Shown here: in pieces, positions 15,611-25,718 of the stretch
How positions within the stretch are numbered: the stretch's first letter is position 1
Layout of the letters: each line of letters begins with the position of its first letter
Assembly (NCBI GenBank): GCA_023664345.1
Contig: JAMPFQ010000021.1
Span: forward strand, 1-64,000
Direction: 5' to 3'
Source: Lachnospiraceae bacterium
Lineage (GTDB): Bacteria; Bacillota; Clostridia; Lachnospirales; Lachnospiraceae
Length of the DNA: 64,000 nucleotides
Translations under genes and position numbers: made by a program
The notes under the pieces: generated by a model
Told to the model about the DNA's origin: nothing
The model's database searches: none
Seen by the model: the letters and a program-made list of their open reading frames with translations, nothing else

Positions 15611-18265
15611 TTAACCGATCTGGTTCTCCAGCACCTTTGCCGCCTCCGCAATGGCGTCGGGGATGCCTGCGGGATTCTTGCCGCCCGCCTGGGCCATATT
15701 CGGACGGCCTCCGCCGCCTCCGCCCACCAGCGCTGCGGTCCCTTTGATCAGATTGCCCGCATGGGCTCCCTTTGCCAGAGCGCCGTCGGTAGCCATGGCA
15801 ATCATGTTCACCTTGCCCTCCTTATCGGACAGGAGCACCACAACGCCTTCGCCCAGTTTTGCTTTCAGCTGGTCGCCCAGATCCCTGAGGCCGTTCATAT
15901 CCACGCCATCCACTCTGGCAGCCAGCAGTTTGACGCCTTTCACTTCCTTCACCTGCTCCATGACGTCCCCAAGAGCGTCCTTTGCCGCCTTGGCTTTCAG
16001 GGATTCCAGTTCGGAATGCAGGCTCTTCATCTCCGCCATCACATGGCCGCATTTGTCAACCAGGGTGGCGGGAGTCGCTTTCAGGGCTTTGCTTGCTTCC
16101 TCCAGGGTCTGCTCCAGATTCTTATAATATTGCAGAACGCCGCTTCCGGTCAGAGCCTCGATACGGCGCACGCCCGCCGCCACGCCGCTCTCGGACAGAA
16201 TCTTGAACAGAGTGATCATGCCGGTGCCTGCCACATGGGTACCACCGCAAAGTTCTACGGAGAAGTCCCCCATCCTGACCACCCGCACGCTGTCGCCGTA
16301 CTTCTCCCCGAACAGTGCCATCGCGCCGGTCTTTTTCGCCTCCTCCAGGCTCATGACCTCGGTCACCACAGGGAGATCCTCCGCAATCTTCTCATTGACC
16401 AGAGCCTCCACCCTCTCTAACTCTTCTTTTGTCATAGCGGCGGAATGGCTGAAATCAAAGCGCAGCCGCTCGCCGTCCACATAGGAGCCGGACTGTTCCA
16501 CATGATCGCCCAGCACCTCCCGCAGAGCCTTCTGTAACAAATGGGTAGCGCTGTGGTTCTTACAGGTATTCCTGCGGTTTTCCGGAGCCACCTCCAGGGA
16601 AGCTTTCTCCCCGGCGCTTATCCTCCCGCTCACTACCCTGCCCACATGCCCGATTCTTCCACCGGGAACCTTCACGGTATCCTGCACCTCAAACACACCG
16701 CCGGGAGTGCGGATCATGCCGATATCTCCTTTCTGGCCGCCCATGGTGGCATAAAAAGGCGTCTTTCGCACGATGACCGTACCGGCCTGTCCCGCCTCCA
16801 GATGATCTTCCACCTCCGTCTCGGAAGCCAGGACCGCGATCGTATCCTCATCAGCCAGAGTGTCGTAGCCTGTAAATTCGCTGGTAATCTTGCTGTCCAC
16901 CCCGTCAAACAGTCCGGGGCCCACATTCAGCTTCGCGGAAAAGTTCTGATTGTCCCTTGCCAGCTGCTTCTGTTTTTCCATGGCCTCCGCAAAGCCTTTC
17001 TCATCCACTTTCAGGCCTTCTTCCTCCGCCAGTTCCACCGTGAGTTCCAGGGGGAAGCCAAAGGTATCATATAGGTAAAAGGCTGCTTTCCCGTCGATCT
17101 CCTGTGCCTTTTCCCCTTTCCGGGCGTCCAGGATCTTACGGAATTCCCTCATGCCGTTCTCCAGCGTACTCTCGAAACGGTCGATCTCCTTTTTCAGTTC
17201 AGACAGCACAAATTCCTGATTTTTGACCAGCAGAGGATAACTCTCCCCGTAGATCTCCCTGATATACGTCTCCCCGATCTTCAGGATGTCCCCGGTTTTT
17301 AACCCCAGGATCCTTGCGTGCCGCACCGCCCGGCGGATCAGACGCCGGAGCACATAGCCCGCGCCCGCGTTGGAGGGAAGCAGCTTCGCCTCGTCGCCGA
17401 TCAGCATGACGCTGGTGCGGATATGGTCAGCCAGAATCCTCATGGATCTGGTCAGCTTCTCGTCCTGTTCATATTTTGTACCGGAAACTTTCTCGATATA
17501 GGCAATGACCGGAGCATACAGATCGGTCCTGTAAACATCCCTGGTGCCGTTCAAAAATGCCAGCACCCTCTCAAGCCCCCAGCCTGTGTCCACGTTCTTC
17601 TGCTTCAGGGGCGTCAGCGTCCCGTCCTGATGTTTTTCATACTGCATGAACACATCGTTTCCCAATTCGGTATACTTTCCGCAGTGACATCCGGGGCCGC
17701 AGTCCGGGCCACAGTCCGGCCTGTCCTCAATATAGAACATCTCGCTGTCAGGACCGCAGGGACCATACTCCAGCCCCCACCAGTTATCCTCCGCCGGCAG
17801 ATAGTAGATATTTTCCTTTTTAAACCCGGAGGCAATGCGGTACTGGGCGCCCTCCTCGTCCCTGGGCGCGTTCTCGTCCCCCGCGAACACGGTAGCGGCA
17901 AGGTGATCCGCGTCGAAGCCGAACACTTCCGTCAGAAGCTCATAACTCCACTTGCAGCGCTCCTCCTTGAAATAATCCCCCAGGCTCCAGCTTCCCAGCA
18001 TCTCGAAAAAGGTTCCATGGCTCTTATCCCCCACGGAGTCAATGTCGTTGGTGCGGACACAGCCCTGCACATTGCAGAGCCTGGTCCCCAGCGGGTGCTT
18101 CTTCCCCAGCAGATAGGGCATCAGGGGCTGCATCCCCGCCACGTTAAAGAGAACCCCCGTGGAACCGTCGGAGACGAGGGAGACCGCCCCCACATCCACA
18201 TGCCCGCGGTCAATATAAAATTGCTTCCAGGTCTTTCTGAGTTCGTCCGATGTAAATTGTTTCAT
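15611..18265 (-). CDS. alaS: Alanyl-tRNA synthetase
   Basis: The 884-residue protein has the class II catalytic core (NVAGMQPLMPYLLGKKHPLG, GDKSHGTFFEMLGSWSLGDYFKEE, WWGLEYGPCGPDSEMF), an editing domain with NHSATHLLQKAL and CGGTHVAGTGMI, and a C-terminal oligomerisation/C-Ala region ending in the Gly-rich GGGGGGRPNMAQAGG motif typical of AlaRS. It charges tRNA-Ala. Its start overlaps the stop of the SGNH gene by 4 bases (ATGA). A Cys-rich insertion (CGPDCGPGCHCGKY) and a divergent N-terminus set it apart from the common bacterial form. It may be the only alaS or an additional one; the window cannot tell. The catalytic and editing motifs look intact. Confidence 0.97.
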   Translation of the reverse strand: MKQFTSDELRKTWKQFYIDRGHVDVGAVSLVSDGSTGVLFNVAGMQPLMPYLLGKKHPLGTRLCNVQGCVRTNDIDSVGDKSHGTFFEMLGSWSLGDYFKEERCKWSYELLTEVFGFDADHLAATVFAGDENAPRDEEGAQYRIASGFKKENIYYLPAEDNWWGLEYGPCGPDSEMFYIEDRPDCGPDCGPGCHCGKYTELGNDVFMQYEKHQDGTLTPLKQKNVDTGWGLERVLAFLNGTRDVYRTDLYAPVIAYIEKVSGTKYEQDEKLTRSMRILADHIRTSVMLIGDEAKLLPSNAGAGYVLRRLIRRAVRHARILGLKTGDILKIGETYIREIYGESYPLLVKNQEFVLSELKKEIDRFESTLENGMREFRKILDARKGEKAQEIDGKAAFYLYDTFGFPLELTVELAEEEGLKVDEKGFAEAMEKQKQLARDNQNFSAKLNVGPGLFDGVDSKITSEFTGYDTLADEDTIAVLASETEVEDHLEAGQAGTVIVRKTPFYATMGGQKGDIGMIRTPGGVFEVQDTVKVPGGRIGHVGRVVSGRISAGEKASLEVAPENRRNTCKNHSATHLLQKALREVLGDHVEQSGSYVDGERLRFDFSHSAAMTKEELERVEALVNEKIAEDLPVVTEVMSLEEAKKTGAMALFGEKYGDSVRVVRMGDFSVELCGGTHVAGTGMITLFKILSESGVAAGVRRIEALTGSGVLQYYKNLEQTLEEASKALKATPATLVDKCGHVMAEMKSLHSELESLKAKAAKDALGDVMEQVKEVKGVKLLAARVDGVDMNGLRDLGDQLKAKLGEGVVVLLSDKEGKVNMIAMATDGALAKGAHAGNLIKGTAALVGGGGGGRPNMAQAGGKNPAGIPDAIAEAAKVLENQIG

Positions 18266-19413
18266 AACTGATATCCATGCCTTTCTTTCAACTGTAAAGA
18301 GATACAGCTTATTATAATTTCATTTGCCCGGATTGTCAAATGCCGGGCTTGATCTGCACGGAGTGGTTGAACTGTCCCGTAATCATACTCCGCATACAGT
18401 TTCCTGACGGAAGCATAGTATTCCTCTATATTGTCTCCAGTCAGCCGCCCTTCCCCGGCGTTCATCATGCGGAGCATCTCCGAGTTGATCCACTCCCCGT
18501 AATGGATGCTGTCCGTATAATTATCCAGATCCTCTATAATGTCGATCCTGTAGCTGAAATCATACACCCTGACATTCTCTGCGGACAGCAATACCTCCGC
18601 GCCCGTTTTCTGAGCCTCCAGCTGGCTGTCCAGCTGCTTCGTCCTTACCAGCGCCTCCCAATAGCAGATACTGTATGGCGGAAAGAAAAAGTAAAAAGTC
18701 GTGTCGGGATGCTCTTTTGCCAGTTCCAGAAAATTGACGCCGACGTTTTCACGAATCCGCCGGATGTCCTCCTCTGTCAGCAAGATCTCCTCCTCCCGCT
18801 CCTCCACCAGGGAAAAGGAAGCCAGGACTGCCTCCCTGCCGAACGTCTTGTACCGGCTCCAATTCTGGTACTCGTCCATATCCGGCGTCTTCTGCCCCGA
18901 CCTTGTATAATTCAATACGGCTATGGTCTTGGGCATGACTTCCTTGTTCAGCAGATAGTTCACATCATTAAAGGGATCATTGTCATACAGATACACAGGA
19001 TATCCCTCATACTCATCCCGGAAAGCAGGCTCGTTCAAACGGTTTCCATCCATGCTGCACAATACATTTATCACATTGTCATGATAGGAAAACACCCTCC
19101 GTATCGTCTCCCCCGATTCATGGTAAGTGGCGCCCGAATTAGCGATCTTTATGGACTGCGCTCCCCAGAGTCCGTCAAATTCACTGCATTTGAAATTCTG
19201 GCACATACTGGTCCCTGTAATGATGCTGTCATAGTCATAATGCCTTGCGATCCCATCATTCTGGTAGCGCTCATCCTTTAAAGGATACTCCAGAAAATCC
19301 TGTCCTTTATGGTAGTGCAAAAAGGGATCCACAAACATGGTAACGCCTCCCCACACTGCCAGAACTCCTATCGTGCATCCTATCGCCAACAGATTCCATG
19401 TTTTTGCTTTCAT
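18262..19413 (-). CDS. SGNH-hydrolase-like protein, partner of MBOAT (DltD/AlgX-like role)
   Basis: The 383-residue protein has one N-terminal transmembrane helix (LLAIGCTIGVLAVWGGVTMF) and an extracytoplasmic domain. IITGTSMCQNF has the position of the catalytic Ser block, and DSIHYGEWINSEM gives the Asp-x-x-His near the C-terminus, so the SGNH triad appears complete. Such proteins pair with MBOAT acyltransferases in surface polymer O-acylation (DltB/DltD, AlgI/AlgX-type). It follows the MBOAT gene by 11 bases and overlaps alaS by 4 bases. GAGG lies before the ATG. The acyl group and polymer are unknown. Confidence 0.8.
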   Translation of the reverse strand: MKAKTWNLLAIGCTIGVLAVWGGVTMFVDPFLHYHKGQDFLEYPLKDERYQNDGIARHYDYDSIITGTSMCQNFKCSEFDGLWGAQSIKIANSGATYHESGETIRRVFSYHDNVINVLCSMDGNRLNEPAFRDEYEGYPVYLYDNDPFNDVNYLLNKEVMPKTIAVLNYTRSGQKTPDMDEYQNWSRYKTFGREAVLASFSLVEEREEEILLTEEDIRRIRENVGVNFLELAKEHPDTTFYFFFPPYSICYWEALVRTKQLDSQLEAQKTGAEVLLSAENVRVYDFSYRIDIIEDLDNYTDSIHYGEWINSEMLRMMNAGEGRLTGDNIEEYYASVRKLYAEYDYGTVQPLRADQARHLTIRANEIIISCISLQLKERHGYQL

Positions 19414-19424
19414 ACCAGTTCACC

Positions 19425-20885
19425 TCAAAAATTAAAATACAGAAAAGTTGTCAGCCCGGAAAGCGAGACAATGGACCATACCAGCAGTACGGCGCTTCCC
19501 ACCGCGTTTCCCGCATTGGGGACAAACTTCTTCTCATGACAGTTGCGGGGAACCAGCGCCACAGACAAAGCCACCGCCAGCACAATGGCCAGGTGCGCCG
19601 CCGGAAACCTGTCTATCATAGCCCCAAGGGAGGCCACATGCTCTTCTGCATAAGTAAATTCCAGAAGGTCGAACTGACTCCATAAGCCCTCGCTCATCCG
19701 CCACTCCCAGGGGCCGCACAGTTTCCTGAACAGAATGCCCGCCTCCTGTATGGATTCGGCACGGAAGACAATACAGGTCAGGTCAAAAAAGGTAAACGTC
19801 ATCAGCCAGCGCAAACACTTCGGGAATTTTTCCCAGATATCCCGAAACAGCCTGTATAGCACATTCGCAATACCGTGCAGGACACCCCACAGGATAAAAG
19901 TCCATGCCGCCCCATGCCAGATGCCGCTGACCAGAAAGACGATCATAATGTTTGCCATAGTATGCGCCTGCCCTTTCCGGCTGCCTCCCAGGGGGAAATA
20001 AATATAGGTGCGCAGGAATCTGGTAAGGGTCATATGCCATCTCTGCCAAAACTCTGAAATAGACGTGGACTTATAAGGAGAATCAAAGTTCACCGGCAGG
20101 TCAAAGCAGAACATATTGGCGATCCCACAGGCCATATCGCAATATCCGCTGAAGTCGAAATATAGCTGTAAGGTATACAAGACCGACACAACTGCCACAT
20201 CAACAGCCGTCAATATTTCAGGATCGGAATAACCCCATGTCACCCCTCTTCCCAGCACATCGGCGAGCATTACCTTTTTAAAAAGGCCGATGGCAAAAAG
20301 ATGGATTCCCCTTGCAAGCTTATCCTGATCCAGCTTCTTCCTGGACGGGTCGAGAAACTGCGGTATCATCTCGCTGTGCAGCACAATGGGACCGGCTATC
20401 AGCTGCGGGAAGAAAGTCACAAACAATGCATAATCCACAAAAGAATAGCCCGCTGTCTCCCCTCTGTAGGAATCCACCAGGTAGGAAATCTGCTGGAAAG
20501 TAAAAAAACTGATCCCCAGAGGCATTAAGATCTTCCCCAGCGCGATATCCATATGAAACAGCACATTTACATTTTCGATAAAGAAGTTAAAATACTTAAA
20601 ATAAAATATAAGGCCTACATTGACCAGGATCCCCGCCGCCAGGAACAGTTTGCCTTTCAACCTGTCCTTCTGCCTGCATATCCCTTTGGAACAAACGAAA
20701 TTAAACAGAATACTTCCTGTGAGCAGCAGCAGGTAAGCCACATGGAAATATCCGTAAAACCACAGGGACATGCCTGTAAGCGCCCATTTCGCCTCCCGCT
20801 CTTTTCCCAGCCTGTTCAGACCAAAATACAGGAATAAAGTTACGGGCAGAAAAAACAATATAAAAATATAAGAATTAAACAGCAC
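19425..20885 (-). CDS. MBOAT family O-acyltransferase (AlgI/DltB-like)
   Basis: The 486-residue polytopic protein starts MLFNSYIFILFFLPVTLFLYFGLN with a GTG codon at 20885; its Shine-Dalgarno GAGGA is inside the end of the Hsp70 gene. Typical features are LMPLGISFFTFQQISYLVDSYRG, FFPQLIAGPI, FDFSGYCDMACGIANMF and the catalytic His region VSGIWHGAAWTFILWG. It transfers acyl groups across the membrane to a surface polymer. The SGNH protein 11 bases downstream is the usual extracytoplasmic partner. The neighbouring LTA-synthase-like and GDPD genes suggest a glycerophosphate polymer as the acceptor, which is inference. Confidence 0.93.
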   Translation of the reverse strand: MLFNSYIFILFFLPVTLFLYFGLNRLGKEREAKWALTGMSLWFYGYFHVAYLLLLTGSILFNFVCSKGICRQKDRLKGKLFLAAGILVNVGLIFYFKYFNFFIENVNVLFHMDIALGKILMPLGISFFTFQQISYLVDSYRGETAGYSFVDYALFVTFFPQLIAGPIVLHSEMIPQFLDPSRKKLDQDKLARGIHLFAIGLFKKVMLADVLGRGVTWGYSDPEILTAVDVAVVSVLYTLQLYFDFSGYCDMACGIANMFCFDLPVNFDSPYKSTSISEFWQRWHMTLTRFLRTYIYFPLGGSRKGQAHTMANIMIVFLVSGIWHGAAWTFILWGVLHGIANVLYRLFRDIWEKFPKCLRWLMTFTFFDLTCIVFRAESIQEAGILFRKLCGPWEWRMSEGLWSQFDLLEFTYAEEHVASLGAMIDRFPAAHLAIVLAVALSVALVPRNCHEKKFVPNAGNAVGSAVLLVWSIVSLSGLTTFLYFNF

Positions 20886-20887
20886 GG

Positions 20888-22573
20888 TTACTCGTCCTCA
20901 TCTTCCAGAATCTCGTTCAGCGCTTTCCTGGCATCCATGATCTCATCGTGATCGCCTTTCTCCAGCGCCGCCTCAAAGGCCGTAATGTAATGATCCAGCT
21001 TCTTCCTGCGGTCTCCCAGGGATTCCTCGTACATCCGCTCGGCGCGCAGCAGCGCCAGCCGGTTCTCCTCGTAGTCCCGGGGCTGGAGTTTCAGATAAGA
21101 CAGTTCCTCCATGCGCTTCGCGATCTCCTCGTCGGTCATCTGGTTTTCCTGGCCCTTGATGATCATTTTCTGCTTCTCCCCCGTGGATGTGACGGTGACC
21201 TCCACCTCCAGCAGGGAATTGATGTCATACGTGTAAGTCACGTCCACAGACTCCCGCCCCTTGGGCGCTTTGGGGATATCCACCGTCAGTTCCCCCAGGA
21301 ACAGATTATTTTTGACGAAACGGCTCTCCCCCTGGAGCACCCTGACGCGGACCTTATCCTGATTATCCCGCACGGTGTAGAGACGCTCTGTATGGCTTGC
21401 GGGGATCACCGTATTCCGCTCGATGATGGGACAGAACCGTCCGCCCTCAAATTTATCCTCCTCATACTCCACCACCACTTCCGTTCCCAGGGTAAAGGAA
21501 CATACATCTGTCAGGATGACCTCCCTCACTTCCTCCCTGCGCTCTTTCATGGCGGCCTGCACGGCGGCTCCCAGTGCCACCGTCTCATCCGGGTTCAGCT
21601 TCGTATCCGGAAATTTCCTGAACAGGCGTATCAGGAAATCCCTGACAATGGAAAGCCTGGTGGCGCCACCGATCAGCAGCACCTCATCGATATCCGACAA
21701 TTTCAGCCCCGCGTCCGACAGGCTCTTCTTCACCGGCTCCCGGATCTTCATCAGGAGTTCCTCGCAGGCCTCCTCATATTCCTTTATGGTGATGACCTCC
21801 TCCAGGGTTTCCTCCTGATACAAAAAACTCATGGTCGCCTGGCTCTGCCCGCTGATGGCGCACTTTGCCTTTTCCGCCTGACGGAACAGCCGCACCTGCT
21901 CTTTCTCGTTCAGGTTCTGAAGCTGCATCTTACGCTTCTGTAAAAAAAGTTTTGCCAGAACTTCCGTGAAATCCTCGCCGCCCAGGTAATTATCCCCCGC
22001 CACGGCCCTGACCTCCAGGATATTGTGGTACAGTTCCAGGATGGACACGTCAAAGGTCCCACCGCCTAAGTCAAACACCAGAAAGCGAGTGTCCCGGGTC
22101 TTGTCGTACAGTCCGTAAGCCACGGCGGCTGCGGTGGGCTCGGAGATCATCCGCTCCACATTAAGCCCTGCCAGTTCTCCCGCCCGCTTGGTCGCCTTTC
22201 TCCTCTTGTCATCAAAGTACGCGGGCACGCTGATCACCGCCTCGGTGATCTCCTCCCCCAGAAAGGCCTCCGCGTCCTCCTTCAGGGAGCGCAGCACCAT
22301 GCTGGAGAGTTCCTCCGGTCTATAATGCTTCCCGCTCAGGACATAGTCCCGCTCCGTCCCCATGCTCCGTTTAAAGGTCTGCGCCACAGTGTCCGGGTAA
22401 AGGCTCATCCGCTCCCTGGCGGTCTCCCCCACATACACGTTTCCCTCCCCGTCCACGCTGACCACGGAGGGCGTAAGGTTCTTCCCCAGCCTGTTGGGGA
22501 TGATCTTCGGCCCCTCCTCCGAAAAATACGCTATCAAGCTGTTTGTCGTTCCCAGATCGATCCCTACTATCAT
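20888..22573 (-). CDS. Hsp70 family protein (HscC-like)
   Basis: The 561-residue protein has a complete actin-fold ATPase: [17 protein letters not shown] (phosphate 1), [13 protein letters not shown] (connect) and [16 protein letters not shown] (phosphate 2), then [15 protein letters not shown] (adenosine). A substrate-binding beta domain follows ([30 protein letters not shown]). The lid region is short and acidic, so the protein is about 60 residues shorter than DnaK. It looks like the specialised HscC type. It starts 14 bases after a large J-domain/TPR gene, which probably encodes its cochaperone, and precedes the MBOAT gene by 2 bases. The client proteins are unknown. Confidence 0.93.
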   Translation of the reverse strand: MIVGIDLGTTNSLIAYFSEEGPKIIPNRLGKNLTPSVVSVDGEGNVYVGETARERMSLYPDTVAQTFKRSMGTERDYVLSGKHYRPEELSSMVLRSLKEDAEAFLGEEITEAVISVPAYFDDKRRKATKRAGELAGLNVERMISEPTAAAVAYGLYDKTRDTRFLVFDLGGGTFDVSILELYHNILEVRAVAGDNYLGGEDFTEVLAKLFLQKRKMQLQNLNEKEQVRLFRQAEKAKCAISGQSQATMSFLYQEETLEEVITIKEYEEACEELLMKIREPVKKSLSDAGLKLSDIDEVLLIGGATRLSIVRDFLIRLFRKFPDTKLNPDETVALGAAVQAAMKERREEVREVILTDVCSFTLGTEVVVEYEEDKFEGGRFCPIIERNTVIPASHTERLYTVRDNQDKVRVRVLQGESRFVKNNLFLGELTVDIPKAPKGRESVDVTYTYDINSLLEVEVTVTSTGEKQKMIIKGQENQMTDEEIAKRMEELSYLKLQPRDYEENRLALLRAERMYEESLGDRRKKLDHYITAFEAALEKGDHDEIMDARKALNEILEDEDE

Positions 22574-22587
22574 CTATTTCCTCATTT

Positions 22588-25584
22588 CTATATGGTATCA
22601 TGAAACACCGTGTGTCTGATGGCAAGCATATATTCGTCCCGGGGGAATATCTCCAGATTCCGCCGGAGGCGCTCTCGGGCTTCCTCCTCTTTCCCCTGAT
22701 GATACAGGTACAGGACGCGGACGCCCTCCAGTTCCTTGCAGAAAGGATTGGTGCAGAAGCTGCAGATCTCCGTGGTTTCCTGCTGATCTAAGATCGTCTG
22801 CACCGTCCCGGGAACGGAGGCGTAAAAGCTGCCCAGCGCCCGGTAAAACAACTTCATCCTGGGGCTGTCATAATAGTCGTCCTGCGCCTGAAAGGACTGC
22901 TGGTTGAGCCATATCCGTAATTTGCCGCTGTACTTTTTCCCCTGCCTGTGGTCGCCGCAGACAATGAAACCGAACACCACGTCCCCCAGGTCCCCTCCTT
23001 TGTCGGCAATGACCTGGCGGAAATACCTGTCCGCCGCCCTGCTGCTGCCAAAGACCATTTCCACCCAGGCCGCCTGTTGGAAATACCGGCTGTAAGCCCG
23101 GACCATTTCAACGTGCAGGGAACGCATCAGACGCCATTGGAGCGGGTTATCCTTTTCCAGCCCCAGTTCTTTCCGCCAGGCTTCCAGCAGTTCCCTCGCT
23201 TTCTGCTCATTGCCGCTGCTGATGGCCAGGCCCACCCTGTAAAGATAACAGGTCTGGGAGTCGTCCCTGTATACATGCAGATATAATTTTTCCGCCGCCT
23301 CCGCTTCTCCCACACGCACCATGCAGTCCGCCAGTTCCACCAGGTTCCACATGCCGCGCTGCTCCTGCCCGGTCAGTTCCGCCACATGCAAGTGCGCTTC
23401 CATCGCCCTTTTAAAATCGCCCAGCAGGGAATACAGATGCCCCATGTCCACATACAAAGAGAGGTCTGCATCCGCCCTGTACAGGATGGCTCTCTTGACA
23501 TAGAACAAAGCTTTCTCACAGTCCCCCATGGCCCTGTAGACTTTGCTCAGCCCGTTCAGCGCATAACAGTTTTCCGGTTCCATGACGAGGGCTTTCTCGA
23601 AATCCTCTTTTGCCTCTTTATAATGATGAGCCGCCTTATGGAACATGCCCCTCTCCACGAACATAAAAGCATCCGGATGGAGATAGAGATATTCCGTCAC
23701 GATCCGCAGACCCTCCTGATATAAAAAGGTCTCTCCCTTTTCCACCCGGTCGCGGTACTTTGTACGGAAAAACCGCAGCTTATTGTTCAGGATGGAAGCT
23801 TCCATGGCCTTATGGGTAAGCAGATACCGATAGGCGTTCAGCACATCGCTCTTTACATTGTTTTTCTCCGCATCTTCCAGCAGTTCCTCCAGGTCTTCCC
23901 TGCAGTTCAGGTTCAGATACACTTCCGCTGCGTATTCATATGCCTGCACAAAGCCGGGAAAATACCGGATGCACTGGGTGCTGCTGCGGACAACCCCGGC
24001 AGCGTCGCGCTGCTTGAGGTAAGCCTCCAGGGCAACTGCATAGGCCGCATAGACCTGATATTCTTCCACCAGCTTATCCACCAGATCCAGACACTGCTCA
24101 TACTCCTCCATCTCCATGTACAGCTGTGCCATTTCCATCAGGATCCCGATATCCTTCACACTGTCTGTAAGCACCGCCCTGCCCTCTTCCAGGGCGTTGC
24201 GAAACTGCTCCCCATCCCGGAAACCCAGGTTGTGATAACACTGCATACGGATCAGGTGCGCCTGCTTCAGCCGATCCAGGTCTTTCTCCCTCTCCCTGGG
24301 TTCATCGGATTCCAGCTTCTTATGTAAGGCTTCCTCCCATGCGCGGGTCATGGCAATGGAGTCCTCATACTCCGCCTCTTCCACATAAAGCTTCGCCATC
24401 AGTCCCTTATATTCCGCATCCTTTTCCGGCGGCAGCTGTCCTTTCAGGCTGTCCGCAAGCATGATCCCTTTTGCTATCTTTCCATCCTGGAGATAGCACC
24501 AGCACAGTTCCAGCGCCGATTGCCATCCTTTCGTCTTTTGGTATTCCTGTTCCAGTTCCTTTTCAATCTCCTTGTTGATTTTTCCAAGAAGTTCCATAAA
24601 TGTGTCGCTGGAACCGCCTGAAAGCACTTTCTCCGCACAGCCTTTCGCTTTCCTGTACTGTCCCTGTTCATAATACCATTCCGTCAGACGTAAGTTCGCC
24701 ATATAGTGGCTGTCATTTTCTTCTTTTAATTCCTGATAGATCTGCGCCGCTTTCTCCCGGAAATGCCCTTTTTTGTCCTGGTCATGTTTCCACAGCATCT
24801 CCGCAGTGCTGGATTTCACCAGGATATCCTTGGGATATTTTCTCCCCAGTTCCTCCATCAGAACCAGCGCTTCCTCAAATTTCCCCTGCCTGTTCAGCAG
24901 CTCTCCCCGGCAGATCTCCAGTTCAGGATGGCGGATCCCCAGCCGATCCGCATTCTCAATACACCGTACCGCCTCCTCGGGCTTATTCTCCATAAGCGCC
25001 TGCCTGGTACGGTCGTAATACTGCAAAAACAGGTCGTAATCCCCGTCCTCCGGCCCCTCGAACTGCGTAAAATCCACATTTTCGCCACGCTCGCATCTAT
25101 TCAGTATATAACGCACAAAATCCCCGGGAAACTGTTCCCGCAGCCTGGCCGCATCGCCGGTGATGGAAAGCTTTTTATCCAACAGCTTCCACACATCCGT
25201 GGGAAGCTTGCTATGTTCCATCAGGAAGCGCAGCAGCTTGAAACGGCAGTTTTCCTCATCCTCCAGCGACAAAAAACAGTCGTCCATGAACAGTTCATCC
25301 CAGAGTTTCAGATTCTGTCTGGTACGGATATCCCGGTAGATCTCCGCCGCCTTTTCCATCCACAGTCCGGAGGGCGTTGTGTCCCTTGGCTGTTCCTGCC
25401 TGTCCTCGTCCTTTTTCCTGGCCAGCATACATGCCGCGTCGTATGCGCTGCGGAGCCGCTTGAACCCTTCCGGATCGTCCTCCGGATTGGTCACGGACAG
25501 CTTCTCACGGTAAGCGTTCCTGATCTGCCTTTCATCTTTTGTCTCTTCTATTCCCAGGATCTGGAATATCTCCGTCCGATCCAT
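22588..25584 (-). CDS. Large J-domain/TPR protein paired with Hsp70
   Basis: From the ATG at 25584 (GGAG 9 bases upstream; ATGs at 25593, 25599 and 25653 are also in frame) the protein has about 998 residues. The N-terminus DRTEIFQILGIEETKDERQIRNAYREKL is a J-domain, but the HPD signature is replaced by NPED in SVTNPEDDPEGFKRLRSAYDAA. The rest is a long chain of helical TPR-like repeats (for example AHHYKEAKEDFEKALVMEPENCYALNGLSKVYRAMGDCEKALFYVKRAILY near residue 700). No signal peptide is seen, so it is cytoplasmic. It probably gathers clients for the Hsp70 just downstream. Loss of His and Asp from HPD means it may not stimulate the ATPase in the usual way. Confidence 0.8.
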   Translation of the reverse strand: MDRTEIFQILGIEETKDERQIRNAYREKLSVTNPEDDPEGFKRLRSAYDAACMLARKKDEDRQEQPRDTTPSGLWMEKAAEIYRDIRTRQNLKLWDELFMDDCFLSLEDEENCRFKLLRFLMEHSKLPTDVWKLLDKKLSITGDAARLREQFPGDFVRYILNRCERGENVDFTQFEGPEDGDYDLFLQYYDRTRQALMENKPEEAVRCIENADRLGIRHPELEICRGELLNRQGKFEEALVLMEELGRKYPKDILVKSSTAEMLWKHDQDKKGHFREKAAQIYQELKEENDSHYMANLRLTEWYYEQGQYRKAKGCAEKVLSGGSSDTFMELLGKINKEIEKELEQEYQKTKGWQSALELCWCYLQDGKIAKGIMLADSLKGQLPPEKDAEYKGLMAKLYVEEAEYEDSIAMTRAWEEALHKKLESDEPREREKDLDRLKQAHLIRMQCYHNLGFRDGEQFRNALEEGRAVLTDSVKDIGILMEMAQLYMEMEEYEQCLDLVDKLVEEYQVYAAYAVALEAYLKQRDAAGVVRSSTQCIRYFPGFVQAYEYAAEVYLNLNCREDLEELLEDAEKNNVKSDVLNAYRYLLTHKAMEASILNNKLRFFRTKYRDRVEKGETFLYQEGLRIVTEYLYLHPDAFMFVERGMFHKAAHHYKEAKEDFEKALVMEPENCYALNGLSKVYRAMGDCEKALFYVKRAILYRADADLSLYVDMGHLYSLLGDFKRAMEAHLHVAELTGQEQRGMWNLVELADCMVRVGEAEAAEKLYLHVYRDDSQTCYLYRVGLAISSGNEQKARELLEAWRKELGLEKDNPLQWRLMRSLHVEMVRAYSRYFQQAAWVEMVFGSSRAADRYFRQVIADKGGDLGDVVFGFIVCGDHRQGKKYSGKLRIWLNQQSFQAQDDYYDSPRMKLFYRALGSFYASVPGTVQTILDQQETTEICSFCTNPFCKELEGVRVLYLYHQGKEEEARERLRRNLEIFPRDEYMLAIRHTVFHDTI

Positions 25585-25718
25585 CCCATCCATCTCCATC
25601 CACAACATCAAACCATACCGTCTTTCCCATATGCAGTCCAGCCGTCTTTCCACCGCCGGACCGCCATAACGCAGAGAGAGAGCAGAATGCCGTTTCTGCC
25701 CTCCCAGGTCATCTTACC

